Source: Chloroflexia bacterium (GTDB taxonomy: Bacteria > Chloroflexota > Chloroflexia > Thermomicrobiales > JALYUS01). Taken from it: a stretch of 15,057 nucleotides of DNA. Positions 5,714 to 13,567 of this stretch are shown piece by piece. The stretch covers positions 1 through 15,057 of the forward strand of contig JAICIL010000079.1 in the NCBI GenBank assembly GCA_025924435.1, read 5' to 3'. Within the stretch, counting starts at the first letter, position 1. Each line of letters begins with the position of its first letter. The notes beneath the pieces were generated by a model, which saw only the letters and a program-made list of their open reading frames with translations, did no database searches and was not told where the DNA came from. The translations under genes and the position numbers were made by a program.

Positions 5714-8572
5714 GTGTCCATGCCGACGTCGCCACTCTCCCAAGCGCCGCTCCTCGTCGGTCGGGAGCGGGAGCGCGACCTGCTCCGCGATCACTGTGTG
5801 ACGGCCCTCGCGGGGCGCGGCAGTCTCGCCCTCATCAATGGTGAGGCGGGGATCGGCAAGACCACGCTGGCCGAGGCGGCGTGCCGGGAGGCCGCCGAGC
5901 AGGGCGCGCTCGTCCTCGTCGGGCGGTGCTACGATCTGACGGAGACGCCGCCCTACGGCCCCTGGCTCGACCTCTTCGCGCGCTATGCGGTGACCGACAC
6001 ACTCCCGTCACCGCCCCCAGCGTTCGCCGCGCGCGGCACGGTAGGCCGGATCGTCAGCCCGGCGCTGCTCGCCCGGCAAGTGGGGGAGTTCCTCGCCGCT
6101 CTCACTGCCGCGCGGCCGGTCGTGCTCGTCCTGGAGGACCTGCATTGGGCGGATCCTGCCAGCCTCGACCTGCTCCGCGCCGTCTCCCGCTCTCTCGCCG
6201 CCTTGCGGTTGCTGATTATCGCCACGTACCGGGCGGACGAGGTGGGCCGCGACGCTCCCGTCTCTCTCCTGCTGCCCGCGCTCGTGCGCGAGGCGGGTGC
6301 CGCTCGGCTCGATCTGCGCCCGCTGCGCGACGCCGACGTAGGCGCGCTCGTCGCCGGACGCTACGGCCTGCCGGAGGCGGATGGCGCGCGGCTGGTGGCC
6401 TACCTCCAGCGGCGTGCGGAGGGGAACCCGCTCTTCCTCGATGAATTACTGCGCGCGCTCGAAGGGGAGGGGGCGCTGCGGGCCGCCAGCGACGGCTGGG
6501 CGCTCGCTGACCTTGCGACGGCGCACGTCCCGGCGCTCCTGCGGCAGATGATCGAGCGGCGGATGGATCACCTCGGCGAGGCGGCGCGCGGGTTGCTGGG
6601 GATCGCGGCGGTGATCGGGCAGGCCGTGCCCCTCGCGCTCTGGGGCGCGGTCGGCGATGCGGATGAGGAGATGCTGCTGTACCTGATCGAGCGGGCGGCG
6701 GCGGCGCGGCTGGTGGATGAGACGCCGGAGGGGACGGGCGTGCGGTTCGTGCACGCGCTGATCCGCGAGGCGGTGTACGAGGGGATGTCTCCGCTGCGGC
6801 GGCGGGGGTGGCACCGGCGGATCGCCGAGACACTCGCGGCGGCGTCGCAGCCCGACGCCGACGCCGTCGCGCACCACTTCCGGCAGGCGGGCGACCCACG
6901 CGCGGCGCTCTGGCTCTTCCGCGCCGGGCTGCACGCGACGCGCCTCCTCGCGACCGCGACGGCGACCGAGCGATACGAAGCGGCGCTCACCGTGCTGGCA
7001 GAGGCGCGGCGGGATGGGCAAACGGGCGGGCCGTTCGCCACCGCGCCGGAGAACGATGCGCTCGCGGCGCACATCCGCATCGTCCTGGGCGATGAGCGGT
7101 GCCGCTCCCGCGCGTACCGCCGGGGCATCGCCGACATGGAAGAGGCCTTGGCGATGATCGAGGCATTGCCCGCGCCCGCGCACGCACCCGCGCTGGCGAT
7201 CCTTGAGGGAAGCGCGAGCCCGTTCAGCCGCCGCAGCATGCTCTTCATGTGGCAGGGCGTGACCGGGCACTTCGCTCAGGCACAGGTCTCCGCCGAGCGG
7301 TTGGTGGCGGCATTGGCGGACGAGACAAAGACGCGGACGGCGCGCATGACCCCCGGCCAGTTCTATATGGCGTTGCTGGATTGCCATGCGAGCCTCGGAC
7401 GCCCTGAGCGGGCCTACACAGCGTACCGCACCGGATATGCGGCGCACGTAGCGAGCGGCCTATACGATCTCACCGCCGTCATTTCGATGCACGCGCTGAT
7501 CTGGATCGTCCTCGTCTATTCCGCAGACGATCTCGCCAAGCGGCGGCGGCTCGCCGTCGAGGCGGAGGAGGCGAACGTGCGCGGGCCGATCCCCGGTCTG
7601 CCGCCTCGTTTTCCTCGCCTGCCTTTGCTCGTCGTGGAAGGGGAGTGGGATGAGGCGCACGCGCTCGCCGCCGCCACGCGGGCGTTGGGCTATGGGGCGA
7701 TTTACGGCGCCGTCCCCCTCCGCACGCTCGCCATGCTGGCATTGGAACGGGGCGATAGCGACCTCGCCTGGGCGATGGTGCGGGATGGCCTGCCGCGCGG
7801 CATCCATACCGTGCTCGGCGACGCGATCTTCCCGAACGCGGAACTGCTCCAGCGCGTCGCGGCGCGCCTGAGTATCGCGGCGGGCGACCTCCCGGAGGCG
7901 AAAGCGTGGCTGGAGACGCACGACCGCTGGATCGAGTGGAGCGGCAGCGTGCCCGGCCGGGCGGAGGGCGCGCTCGGCTGGGCCGCCTATCACCGGGCGG
8001 CGGGCGACCCCGCGCAGGCCCGCGCGATGGCGGCCCGGGCGCTCGACCACGCTGCCACGCCCCGGCAGCCCCTCGCCCTGCTGACATCCCATCGCGCCCT
8101 CGGCGAACTGGAGACTGAGGCGCGCCGCTTCGACGCCGCCCGCCACCATCTGGACGCCGCGCTCGCCCTCGCCGACGACTGCGCCGCCCCCTACGAGCGG
8201 GCGCTGACGCTCCTCGCACTGGCGGAACACGCCGCCGCAACCGGCGACGCGCCATCGGCCCGCGCGGCGCTCGATGAAGCGCGCGCCACCTTCGCGCGGC
8301 TCGGTGCGAAACCCGCCCTCGCGCGCGGCGACGCCCTCGCCGCCCGGCTCGACGCGGCGACGACCCGACCGGCCTATCCCGCCGGGCTGTCGGCCCGCGA
8401 GGTGGAGGTGCTGCGCCTGCTCGCCGCGGGCAAGACGAACCGTGAGATCGCCGATGCCCTCTTCCTGAGCGAGAACACGGTGCGCGTCCACGTCGCGCAT
8501 ATCCTCATCAAGACGGAGACCGAGAACCGCACCGCCGCCGCCGCCTTCGCCCGCGCGCACGGCCTCGCCTGA
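5714..8572 (+). CDS. LAL-type LuxR-family ATPase transcriptional regulator
   Basis: 952 aa from GTG at 5714. An N-terminal AAA_16-type ATPase has Walker A GEAGIGKTT (43-51) and Walker B VVLVLEDLHWAD (136-147), and opens with LVGRERERDLL, typical of this group. A long Ala/Leu-rich helical middle (about 330-880) fits TPR-like repeats that bind an effector or partner. Residues 888-952 are a LuxR helix-turn-helix: LSAREVEVLRLLAAGKTNRE, then IADALFLSENTVRVHV. This is the plan of LAL (large ATP-binding) regulators of the MalT type, about 900-1000 aa, so length is normal. It is cytoplasmic and probably activates transcription when a ligand permits ATP-driven oligomerisation. The effector cannot be told. 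The next genes on the same strand, a solute-binding lipoprotein and a methyltransferase, are the nearest possible targets, but that is inference. Confidence 0.9.
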   Translation: MSMPTSPLSQAPLLVGRERERDLLRDHCVTALAGRGSLALINGEAGIGKTTLAEAACREAAEQGALVLVGRCYDLTETPPYGPWLDLFARYAVTDTLPSPPPAFAARGTVGRIVSPALLARQVGEFLAALTAARPVVLVLEDLHWADPASLDLLRAVSRSLAALRLLIIATYRADEVGRDAPVSLLLPALVREAGAARLDLRPLRDADVGALVAGRYGLPEADGARLVAYLQRRAEGNPLFLDELLRALEGEGALRAASDGWALADLATAHVPALLRQMIERRMDHLGEAARGLLGIAAVIGQAVPLALWGAVGDADEEMLLYLIERAAAARLVDETPEGTGVRFVHALIREAVYEGMSPLRRRGWHRRIAETLAAASQPDADAVAHHFRQAGDPRAALWLFRAGLHATRLLATATATERYEAALTVLAEARRDGQTGGPFATAPENDALAAHIRIVLGDERCRSRAYRRGIADMEEALAMIEALPAPAHAPALAILEGSASPFSRRSMLFMWQGVTGHFAQAQVSAERLVAALADETKTRTARMTPGQFYMALLDCHASLGRPERAYTAYRTGYAAHVASGLYDLTAVISMHALIWIVLVYSADDLAKRRRLAVEAEEANVRGPIPGLPPRFPRLPLLVVEGEWDEAHALAAATRALGYGAIYGAVPLRTLAMLALERGDSDLAWAMVRDGLPRGIHTVLGDAIFPNAELLQRVAARLSIAAGDLPEAKAWLETHDRWIEWSGSVPGRAEGALGWAAYHRAAGDPAQARAMAARALDHAATPRQPLALLTSHRALGELETEARRFDAARHHLDAALALADDCAAPYERALTLLALAEHAAATGDAPSARAALDEARATFARLGAKPALARGDALAARLDAATTRPAYPAGLSAREVEVLRLLAAGKTNREIADALFLSENTVRVHVAHILIKTETENRTAAAAFARAHGLA

Positions 8573-8584
8573 CGCGCCGCTCGC

Positions 8585-8610
8585 GCCGATAGTCCGAAAG
8601 GATTATCGGC
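8585..8610 (+). terminator. Hairpin with GAAA tetraloop after the LuxR gene
   Basis: Starts 13 nt after the TGA stop. An 11-bp stem (GCCGATAGTCC with GGATTATCGGC, one G-T pair) closes a GAAA loop at 8596-8599. No run of T follows, so an intrinsic terminator is uncertain; a stabilising 3' hairpin or a leader structure for the next gene is also possible. Confidence 0.4.
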
Positions 8611-8714
8611 CCGCAATCGCGGCGATACGCTCCGAATAGCACCTTTGGTAGATGGCGGCACGCCGCGCGCGCCCTATCCTGAGACCACGCTCCAAGCGGG
8701 AGATGCAGCGAAGT

Positions 8715-8723
8715 GGAAAGGAG
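8715..8723 (+). promoter_or_regulatory. Ribosome-binding site deciding the solute-binding protein start
   Basis: GGAAAGGAG, 8 nt before ATG at 8732. This start puts the Tat motif at residues 9-14, as expected; an upstream in-frame start at 8645 would push it to residue 38. Confidence 0.7.
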
Positions 8724-8731
8724 TGACCGCG

Positions 8732-10570
8732 ATGGATGCCTCGACCGGGTCCGTGAGCAGGCGACAGTTCCTCATCGGTGTGGCGGCGACCACGGGTGGC
8801 GCGATCCTCGCCGCCTGCGGGGGGAGCGGCGCCCCCACGGACACCCCGAAACCCGCTTCTCCGGCGACCGTGAACCCGACGACCGCCGCCCCCACCGCCG
8901 CGCCGAGCGCCACGACGGCCAGCGCGCCCGCCATCCCGACCGGCACGCCGACCACCGCCCCCAGCGCCACCGCAGCCGCGAGTTCCGCGCCATCGGGCGC
9001 CGCGCCCGTCGCCGGTCGCACCGTGGCATCGCAGATTGACGCGACGAACATCAAGCGCGGTGGCCACCTCATCGAGGGGTTCATCGGCGACGTGCGGACG
9101 CTCAATCCCGTGCTCGGCAATGACGCCAATTCCGCCACGATCACCGATCTCATCTTCGATGCGCTGATCTACGTGGATCCGGACACGCTGGACGCCAAGC
9201 CGAACCTCGCCGCCTCCTGGGATATCAGCCCGGACGGGATGGCTTACACCTTCCACCTCAAACCTGGCGTCACCTGGCACGACGGCCAGCCCTTCACCGC
9301 CGACGATGTGAAGTTCTCCTACGACCTCTATATGGATCCGAGCACCGGCACACCGCGCGCCAGCCTGCTCAATCAGCGGGTGGCGAAAGTGGAGGCGACG
9401 GACTCGCTGACCGTCGTCTACACGCTCAAGGCGGTCAACCCGGCCTTCCTCGTCGTGGATGCGCGCTACGGGATCGTCCCGAAGCATCTTCTTGAGGGCG
9501 TCAAGCGCGAGGAGGTGAAATCGCATCCCTTCTCCACCGCCAAACCCGTCGGCACCGGGCCGTTCGTGCTCGTGGAATACCTGCCTGGCGACCATCTCAC
9601 GCTCGCCGCCAATCCAAAGTACCATCGCGGTGTGCCCGCTCTCGATACGTACGTCTACCGGGTGGCGAAGGATTCGACCGCGCTCTACCAGCAATTCAAG
9701 ACCGGCGAGGTGGATTACGCGCCGATCTCGCCGGACCTCTACGACGACGCGCGGAAGCAGCCCGGTCGCGTCGCCGTCGCCTACGACTCGTTCAGCGTGC
9801 GCTATCTCGGCTTCAACCTCGATCCGGCGAAGACGCCGCTCTTCCAGGATATGCGGGTGCGCCAGGCGCTCTGCTACGCGCTCAACCGGCAGGGTGTCGT
9901 GGACCGGGTGCTGGAGGGGCTGAGCACCGTGGCCGTCGGTACGCAGCCGGTGCGGTCGTGGGCATATCAGCCGGATCGCATCACCGCGCGCTACGATTAC
10001 GACTCGAAGAAGGCGAATGACCTGCTCGACGCGGCAGGCTGGGCGCGGGGCGCGGACGGCGTGCGGACGAAAGAGGGCACGCGGCTCGCCTTCACCTGTT
10101 ACGTACGCGGCGGCGACAAGGCTAGCGAGCGGATGCTGGCGGTCTTCCAGGAGAACTGGAAGGATGTGGGCGTGGCGATGACGCCCCAGACCGAGGAGAA
10201 CACCGCCTTCGGTGCGCGCATCGCGACGAGTTTCGACTTCGAGGCGATCCTGGACATGATCACCTGGATCGTGGACCCGAACCAGCAGGCGATGTTCGAG
10301 AGCACCCAGCGCGCCTCCTTCAACCACGTTGCCTACAAGAACCCGCAGGTGGACAGCCTGCTCGCACAGGCGCTCAAGACCCTCGATCGCGAGCAGCGCA
10401 CGCAACTGTACGTGCAGGCACAGAATCTGATTCTGGCGGACGCGCCAGTCTGCATCGTTGATTTCCCGAAGGCGATCACCGGCATCAATGCGCGGGTGAA
10501 GAATCGCATCCCGAACGCGGTGGGGACGGCCTTCAACGCGCATCAGTGGTACGTCACCGATGGCAAGTAA
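8732..10570 (+). CDS. Family-5 extracellular solute-binding protein (oligopeptide-type ABC transport), Tat lipoprotein
   Basis: 612 aa. The N-terminus SRRQFLIG (Arg10-Arg11) is a good Tat signal ending in a lipobox LAAC with Cys29, so a folded protein would be exported and lipid-anchored on the outer face. Residues about 30-98 are a linker of Pro, Ala, Thr and Ser. From about 107 the SBP_bac_5 domain follows: KRGGHLIEGFIGDVRTLNPV, YTFHLKPGVTWHDGQPFTAD, VGTGPFVLVEYLPGD and VRQALCYALNRQGVVDRVL are typical family segments. Such proteins bind peptides, nickel chelates or sugars and deliver them to an ABC permease. No permease or ATPase gene is adjacent within the window, so it is an orphan here. 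It is followed by the methyltransferase gene at 49 bp. The ligand is not deducible. Confidence 0.92.
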   Translation: MDASTGSVSRRQFLIGVAATTGGAILAACGGSGAPTDTPKPASPATVNPTTAAPTAAPSATTASAPAIPTGTPTTAPSATAAASSAPSGAAPVAGRTVASQIDATNIKRGGHLIEGFIGDVRTLNPVLGNDANSATITDLIFDALIYVDPDTLDAKPNLAASWDISPDGMAYTFHLKPGVTWHDGQPFTADDVKFSYDLYMDPSTGTPRASLLNQRVAKVEATDSLTVVYTLKAVNPAFLVVDARYGIVPKHLLEGVKREEVKSHPFSTAKPVGTGPFVLVEYLPGDHLTLAANPKYHRGVPALDTYVYRVAKDSTALYQQFKTGEVDYAPISPDLYDDARKQPGRVAVAYDSFSVRYLGFNLDPAKTPLFQDMRVRQALCYALNRQGVVDRVLEGLSTVAVGTQPVRSWAYQPDRITARYDYDSKKANDLLDAAGWARGADGVRTKEGTRLAFTCYVRGGDKASERMLAVFQENWKDVGVAMTPQTEENTAFGARIATSFDFEAILDMITWIVDPNQQAMFESTQRASFNHVAYKNPQVDSLLAQALKTLDREQRTQLYVQAQNLILADAPVCIVDFPKAITGINARVKNRIPNAVGTAFNAHQWYVTDGK

Positions 10571-10606
10571 CAGGAAGCGGGATGGGCAACCGGCAGACAT
10601 TTCCAC

Positions 10607-10612
10607 GGGAGG
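10607..10612 (+). promoter_or_regulatory. Ribosome-binding site deciding the methyltransferase start
   Basis: GGGAGG, 7 nt before ATG at 10620. An in-frame ATG at 10560 would overlap the end of the preceding gene and add 20 residues with no conserved character. Confidence 0.6.
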
Positions 10613-10619
10613 GCGGAGC

Positions 10620-11519
10620 ATGGGAGCGGACCAAGCGACGGACGCGACACGGCAGCAGGCGCGGCGGGCCGAGTGGGCGGAGCAGGCGGCGGGATACCGC
10701 GCGTACATGAACGAGATCGCCGAGCACTGGCGCGCGTCGGGAGAGATGCTGCTCGACGCGCTGTGCGCCGCGCCGGGGATGCACGCCCTCGACCTCGCGT
10801 GCGGCTTCGGCGAACCCGCCCTCGCCATTGCGGAGGCGGTTGCGCCGGACGGGCGGGTGATCGCGACGGACCTCGTGCCGGAGATGCTCGCCCTCGCGGC
10901 GGAACGGGCCGAGGCGCGCGGCGCGCGCAATATCTGGTTTCAGCAGGCGGACGCCGAACGGCTCCCCTTCCCCGACGCATCGTTCGATCGCGTCTCGTGC
11001 CGGTTCGGCGTGATGTATTTCCCGGATGTCGCGCGGGCGCTCGGCGAGATGCGGCGCGTGCTCCGGCCGGGCGGGCGCGTCGCGCTCGCTGTCTGGGGGC
11101 CGGCGGAGGGAAACACCCTGGTGCGCTCACTCGCCGTGGTGGATGAGTATGTGCCAACGCCGCCCCCGGAGCCGGACACCCCGCATATGTTCCGTTTCGC
11201 CGCGGTGGGGACGCTGGGGGCGGCCCTCCGCGATGCGGGCTTCCGGCGGGTCGAGGAGGTGCAACGAACGCTCGCGCAGCCGTGGCCGCTGCCAGCGGAG
11301 CAGGCATGGCGTGCGGTGCTCGACACAAGCCCGCCCCTGCGCCACGCGGTTGAGGACCTGACGGTTGAGCGGCGCGCGGCGGTGCGAGATGCCGTCCTCG
11401 CCAATTTCCGCGCCCTCTCCGACGGGCGGCGCCTCAACTTCTTCGCGCCGGTGATCGTCGCGGCGGGGATGAGAGAGGCCTGGGAGGAGTCTACGAGCGT
11501 ACGAATGTCGCCCACGTAG
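10620..11519 (+). CDS. Class I SAM-dependent methyltransferase (Methyltransf_11 / UbiE-like)
   Basis: 299 aa. The Rossmann fold is readable: motif I ALDLACGFGE (56-65, glycine-rich SAM loop), the acidic residue Asp84 after strand 2 in VIATDLVPEM, Asp111 in QADAERLPFPDASFD, and LRPGGRVALAVWG after strand 5 (148 onwards). This is the plan of small-molecule methyltransferases such as UbiE and relatives; residues from about 160 form a variable cap that sets the acceptor, so the substrate is unknown. No signal peptide, so it acts in the cytoplasm. It starts 49 bp after the solute-binding protein gene and is probably co-transcribed with it; any functional link is not evident. It ends 21 bp from the convergent toxin gene, with no clear terminator hairpin between them. 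Confidence 0.88.
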   Translation: MGADQATDATRQQARRAEWAEQAAGYRAYMNEIAEHWRASGEMLLDALCAAPGMHALDLACGFGEPALAIAEAVAPDGRVIATDLVPEMLALAAERAEARGARNIWFQQADAERLPFPDASFDRVSCRFGVMYFPDVARALGEMRRVLRPGGRVALAVWGPAEGNTLVRSLAVVDEYVPTPPPEPDTPHMFRFAAVGTLGAALRDAGFRRVEEVQRTLAQPWPLPAEQAWRAVLDTSPPLRHAVEDLTVERRAAVRDAVLANFRALSDGRRLNFFAPVIVAAGMREAWEESTSVRMSPT

Positions 11520-11540
11520 CGCATCGCATCCGAACGGCGT

Positions 11541-11933
11541 TCATGGCGTGTGCAGGCTGAGGCCGGGGATGCGCTGGAAATGGCGAATGTTTCGCGTGAC
11601 GAGCGTGAGCTTGTGATACAGCGCGGTCGCCGCGATAAAGGTATCCGAGGCAGCAATCAATTGTCCCTGAGCGCGTAGCGTGCCTTGGATGGCAGCGAAT
11701 TGTCCCGCGATGGACCGATTAATTCCAAGGACGGGTATTCCGCGCAGCAAGGTACGAAAGTCCGCTTCGTGATGCGCCCGATCTCGGCCGAAATAAATGC
11801 CTTCATACACTTTCGCGAAAGTAACGATACTCATCGCCATGCCATCGATGAGAAGTTGAGGGAAAAGCAGTACCGCGTCCGGTCGGCCCCTGAGAAAATC
11901 AGCAACTCGGTCGCTGTCGACAAGGTAGATCAC
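11541..11933 (-). CDS. vapC: VapC-type PIN-domain ribonuclease toxin
   Basis: 130 aa, a normal length for VapC. The start is GTG at 11933, which overlaps the antitoxin TGA as GTGA, so translation is probably coupled; no strong ribosome-binding site precedes it. PIN-domain acidic residues are visible: Asp6 in YLVDSD, Glu44 in VYEGIYFG and Asp97 in AASDTFIAATAL. The end, LVTRNIRHFQRIPGL, matches the family, with Asn115 where some PIN domains have a fourth acidic residue. VapC toxins cut RNA, often tRNA or 23S rRNA, in the presence of Mg2+ or Mn2+, and are blocked by their antitoxin. The coding sequence is visibly more AT-rich than its neighbours, which fits horizontal transfer of a TA module. 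Convergent with the methyltransferase gene. Confidence 0.88.
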   Translation of the reverse strand: MIYLVDSDRVADFLRGRPDAVLLFPQLLIDGMAMSIVTFAKVYEGIYFGRDRAHHEADFRTLLRGIPVLGINRSIAGQFAAIQGTLRAQGQLIAASDTFIAATALYHKLTLVTRNIRHFQRIPGLSLHTP

Positions 11934-12247
11934 TTCTCGGGAGGGGGCCGCTGGACATCGCGAGCCGCATAAATATCCTCTATCAGTTTATCGGTATCAA
12001 TATCCGCCCATCCACCTGCGGCAGAGAAGAACGCTTCGATCTCCGCTTCGGTCATCTTTTTCGGCTTCAGTCGCCGCGCGGGCGGGTTCGGACGTTGTGC
12101 GCGTACCGGTACGATGGGGGTGATGACTGCCACGGCTTCATCATTGCGCCGCAGCATGCGCGGCTCGCCCGTCGCTCGTACTTCTTCGGCCACATCCACA
12201 AGATCGGGCCGGTGCGTGATGTCAATGCTTTTCATCGGTTTCGCCAT
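11930..12247 (-). CDS. VapB/Phd-like antitoxin of the PIN toxin
   Basis: 105 aa from ATG at 12247 (GAGG at 12254-12257, 6 nt upstream); ATG at 12235 is a second in-frame choice without such a site. The N-terminus KSIDITHRPDLVDVAEEVRA and LRRNDEAVAVITPI resemble Phd/YefM-type DNA-binding antitoxins, with a strand followed by two helices. The C-terminal part (about 60-105) is charged, with KKMTEAEIEAFFSAAGGW and DTDKLIEDIYAAR, as expected for the tail that wraps the toxin. The GTGA overlap with the toxin start is the usual order, antitoxin first. It probably represses its own promoter through the inverted repeat at 12264-12320. The exact antitoxin family is uncertain; the toxin partner makes the role fairly safe. 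Confidence 0.78.
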   Translation of the reverse strand: MAKPMKSIDITHRPDLVDVAEEVRATGEPRMLRRNDEAVAVITPIVPVRAQRPNPPARRLKPKKMTEAEIEAFFSAAGGWADIDTDKLIEDIYAARDVQRPPPEK

Positions 12248-12263
12248 GGATCGCCTCATCCAC

Positions 12264-12320
12264 CTGAACGCGCCGCGCTTTCCTCGGTACACGCAGTATA
12301 GCACCGGCGGGGGCGTTCAG
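12264..12320. promoter_or_regulatory. Inverted repeat around the antitoxin promoter (possible operator)
   Basis: CTGAACGC (12264-12271) and GCGTTCAG (12313-12320) are perfect 8-nt inverted copies, 41 nt apart, on either side of the -10 box. The outer arm overlaps the stop codon of the nrnA-like gene. Placement suits antitoxin autorepression, but an 8-bp match can arise by chance in this GC-rich sequence. Confidence 0.3.
12295..12300 (-). promoter_or_regulatory. Extended -10 promoter of the toxin-antitoxin operon
   Basis: The minus strand reads CCGGTGCTATACT: -10 TATACT with TGC directly before it. It is about 48 nt upstream of the antitoxin ATG and lies in the 69-bp gap after the nrnA-like gene. 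Shared context with the DUF255 promoter (CCGGTGCTATGCT). Confidence 0.45.
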
Positions 12321-13375
12321 TCGGCGGCGGGCGTCGCGTCGCGGGGCAGGTCGGGGGTGAGATAGGTGCAGGAGGAGTCCACGAGCATGCGGAGCGCGTC
12401 GTCCGCGTTGCCCGCGACGACCGCCGCCGCCGCGAAGGTGTGCCCGCCGCCGCCGAGTGTTTTAGCGATCACATCCACCGGCGCATTCCCGGAGGCGCGG
12501 AGGATGACGCGGGTGCGCTCATCCGGGAATTCCAGCAGCGCCGCGCCGATCTCCGCACCCTCGACCGTCGCGGCGTGATCCGCGAAGCCGGGGGCATCCT
12601 CGACGGCGAGGCCATACCGCTTGAACTGGTCGCGCGTCACGGTCATCACGGCCAGATGGCCGTTGCACGTCAACTGGATGCCCTGTAACGCCTCGCCGAG
12701 CAGGCGAATCTTGGCGACGGATGTGCTCTCGTACATCTCCGCGTACAACCGGCGTTCGTCCGCGCCACGGTCGGCGAGGTCCGCGACGATGCGGTGCGCC
12801 TCGGCATTCGTGTTCGGGAAGCGGAAGGAGGCGGTGTCCGTGACGATGCCGAGGTAGAGCCAGCCCGCTTCCTCCGGTGTCACGTCCCGCGCGAGCAGCA
12901 GGAGCAGTTGGTAGGCGAGCACCGCCGTCGCCGTCGCCTCGGGATCAATGACGGGGATGTCCACCTCGATCCCGGTATGGGGATGGTGATCGAGGCAGAT
13001 AATCGTGCATTGCTTCGCCGCATGTCGCGCGGCAATCGCCGCGCCCGGCGCGCCGACGCGATCCCAGCCCGAACTCGTGTCGAGCACGACCGCGACATCC
13101 GCCTCCGGCAGCGGATCGTCCGCGCCGTACACCTTCGCCCGGGCCGCCGCATCTATGTATTGGTATCGCGCGGGGATGGCGCAACCGAGGGCGATGGTCG
13201 CGGGGATGCCGACCCGCTCCAATGCGGAGGCGAGGGCGAGCGCCGAGCCGAGGCCGTCCGCGTCCGCGCCGAGATGGGTCGTGATGAGGACGGACGACGC
13301 CTCGCGCAGGCGCGCCGCCGCCCGCCGCAACGCGGCGCGGCGCGTCAGGCCAATCGGCGTAGACCGGGCGGTCAC
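12317..13375 (-). CDS. nrnA: NrnA-like DHH/DHHA1 phosphoesterase (nanoRNase / pAp phosphatase)
   Basis: 352 aa from GTG at 13375, chosen because GAGGGAAGG (13381-13389) is 5 nt upstream and the helix before the first strand then has the usual length; ATG at 13432 adds 19 mostly charged residues and has its GGAGGG too close. DHH-domain metal ligands can be read: His34, Asp38 and Asp40 in THLGADADGLGS, Asp99 in VVLDTSSGWD, DHH at 129-131 in CLDHHPHTG, and Asp180 in GIVTDTASF. The C-terminal DHHA1 domain ends with GGGGHTFAAA (308-317). Such enzymes degrade 2-5 nt RNAs and dephosphorylate pAp; some act on cyclic dinucleotide products. Cytoplasmic. The first motif reads HLGADADG instead of the common HxxPDGDA, still acidic. 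Promoter at 13495-13500 beside a heptamer tract; 69 bp upstream of the antitoxin start. Confidence 0.88.
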   Translation of the reverse strand: MTARSTPIGLTRRAALRRAAARLREASSVLITTHLGADADGLGSALALASALERVGIPATIALGCAIPARYQYIDAAARAKVYGADDPLPEADVAVVLDTSSGWDRVGAPGAAIAARHAAKQCTIICLDHHPHTGIEVDIPVIDPEATATAVLAYQLLLLLARDVTPEEAGWLYLGIVTDTASFRFPNTNAEAHRIVADLADRGADERRLYAEMYESTSVAKIRLLGEALQGIQLTCNGHLAVMTVTRDQFKRYGLAVEDAPGFADHAATVEGAEIGAALLEFPDERTRVILRASGNAPVDVIAKTLGGGGHTFAAAAVVAGNADDALRMLVDSSCTYLTPDLPRDATPAAD

Positions 13376-13380
13376 GCGAA

Positions 13381-13389
13381 CCTTCCCTC
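13381..13389 (-). promoter_or_regulatory. Ribosome-binding site deciding the nrnA-like start
   Basis: GAGGGAAGG on the minus strand, 5 nt before GTG at 13375. Confidence 0.5.
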
Positions 13390-13494
13390 GTGGCGACGAG
13401 CGCCGGTGATCGTGTTCATAGCGAGCGTTCATGCCCTCCGCTACGCAACTGGCATGCCAGAAACCGCCGGATAGGGAGAAAAGACCGTGGCCCA

Positions 13495-13500
13495 AGTATA
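13495..13500 (-). promoter_or_regulatory. Extended -10 promoter of the nrnA-like gene
   Basis: The minus strand reads CTGATATACT: -10 TATACT with TGA directly before it. The -35 region falls inside the GCAATGA heptamer tract, where TTGCTC is repeated on this strand. A transcript would start near 13488, which rules out starts upstream of that point for the nrnA-like protein. Confidence 0.45.
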
Positions 13501-13502
13501 TC

Positions 13503-13558
13503 AGCAATGAGCAATGAGCAATGAGTCGGATGATGTGTCTCACTCATTGCTCATTGCC
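13503..13558. repeat. Heptamer tract with inverted arms between nrnA-like and MFS genes
   Basis: Eight 7-nt units in one phase on the plus strand: three AGCAATG, AGTCGGA, TGATGTG, TCTCACT, CATTGCT, CATTGCC; a degenerate TGTTGCT follows at 13559. The left copies and right copies are reverse complements. The arms 13511-13526 and 13542-13557 pair perfectly over 16 bp with a 15-nt loop that keeps the 7-nt phase. Confidence 0.85.
13511..13557 (-). terminator. Hairpin after the MFS gene, formed by heptamer arms
   Basis: In the MFS transcript this 16-bp stem with a 15-nt loop lies 10 nt after the TGA stop (13568-13570). It has no T-run, so a bidirectional or RNA-stabilising hairpin is as likely as termination. 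The distal arm coincides with the -35 region of the nrnA-like promoter. Confidence 0.35.
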
Positions 13559-13567
13559 TGTTGCTCG

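Noticed and set aside
7460..8560. 366-codon open frame on the minus strand
   Set aside because: Antisense to the LuxR regulator including its helix-turn-helix; Gly/Arg-rich low-complexity translation.
8603..10930. 775-codon open frame on the minus strand
   Set aside because: It is antisense to the solute-binding protein and methyltransferase genes, has His/Arg-rich sequence without recognisable domains, and arises from the high GC at third codon positions.
11685..11972. 95-codon open frame on the plus strand
   Set aside because: It is antisense to the PIN toxin, whose acidic motifs and GTGA overlap are clear.
13376..13543. Possible signal-peptide-like N-terminal extension of the nrnA-like protein
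   Set aside because: The hydrophobic stretch is encoded by the heptamer tract and the promoter; the -10 box at 13495-13500 lies inside it, and a DHH enzyme of this type is cytoplasmic.
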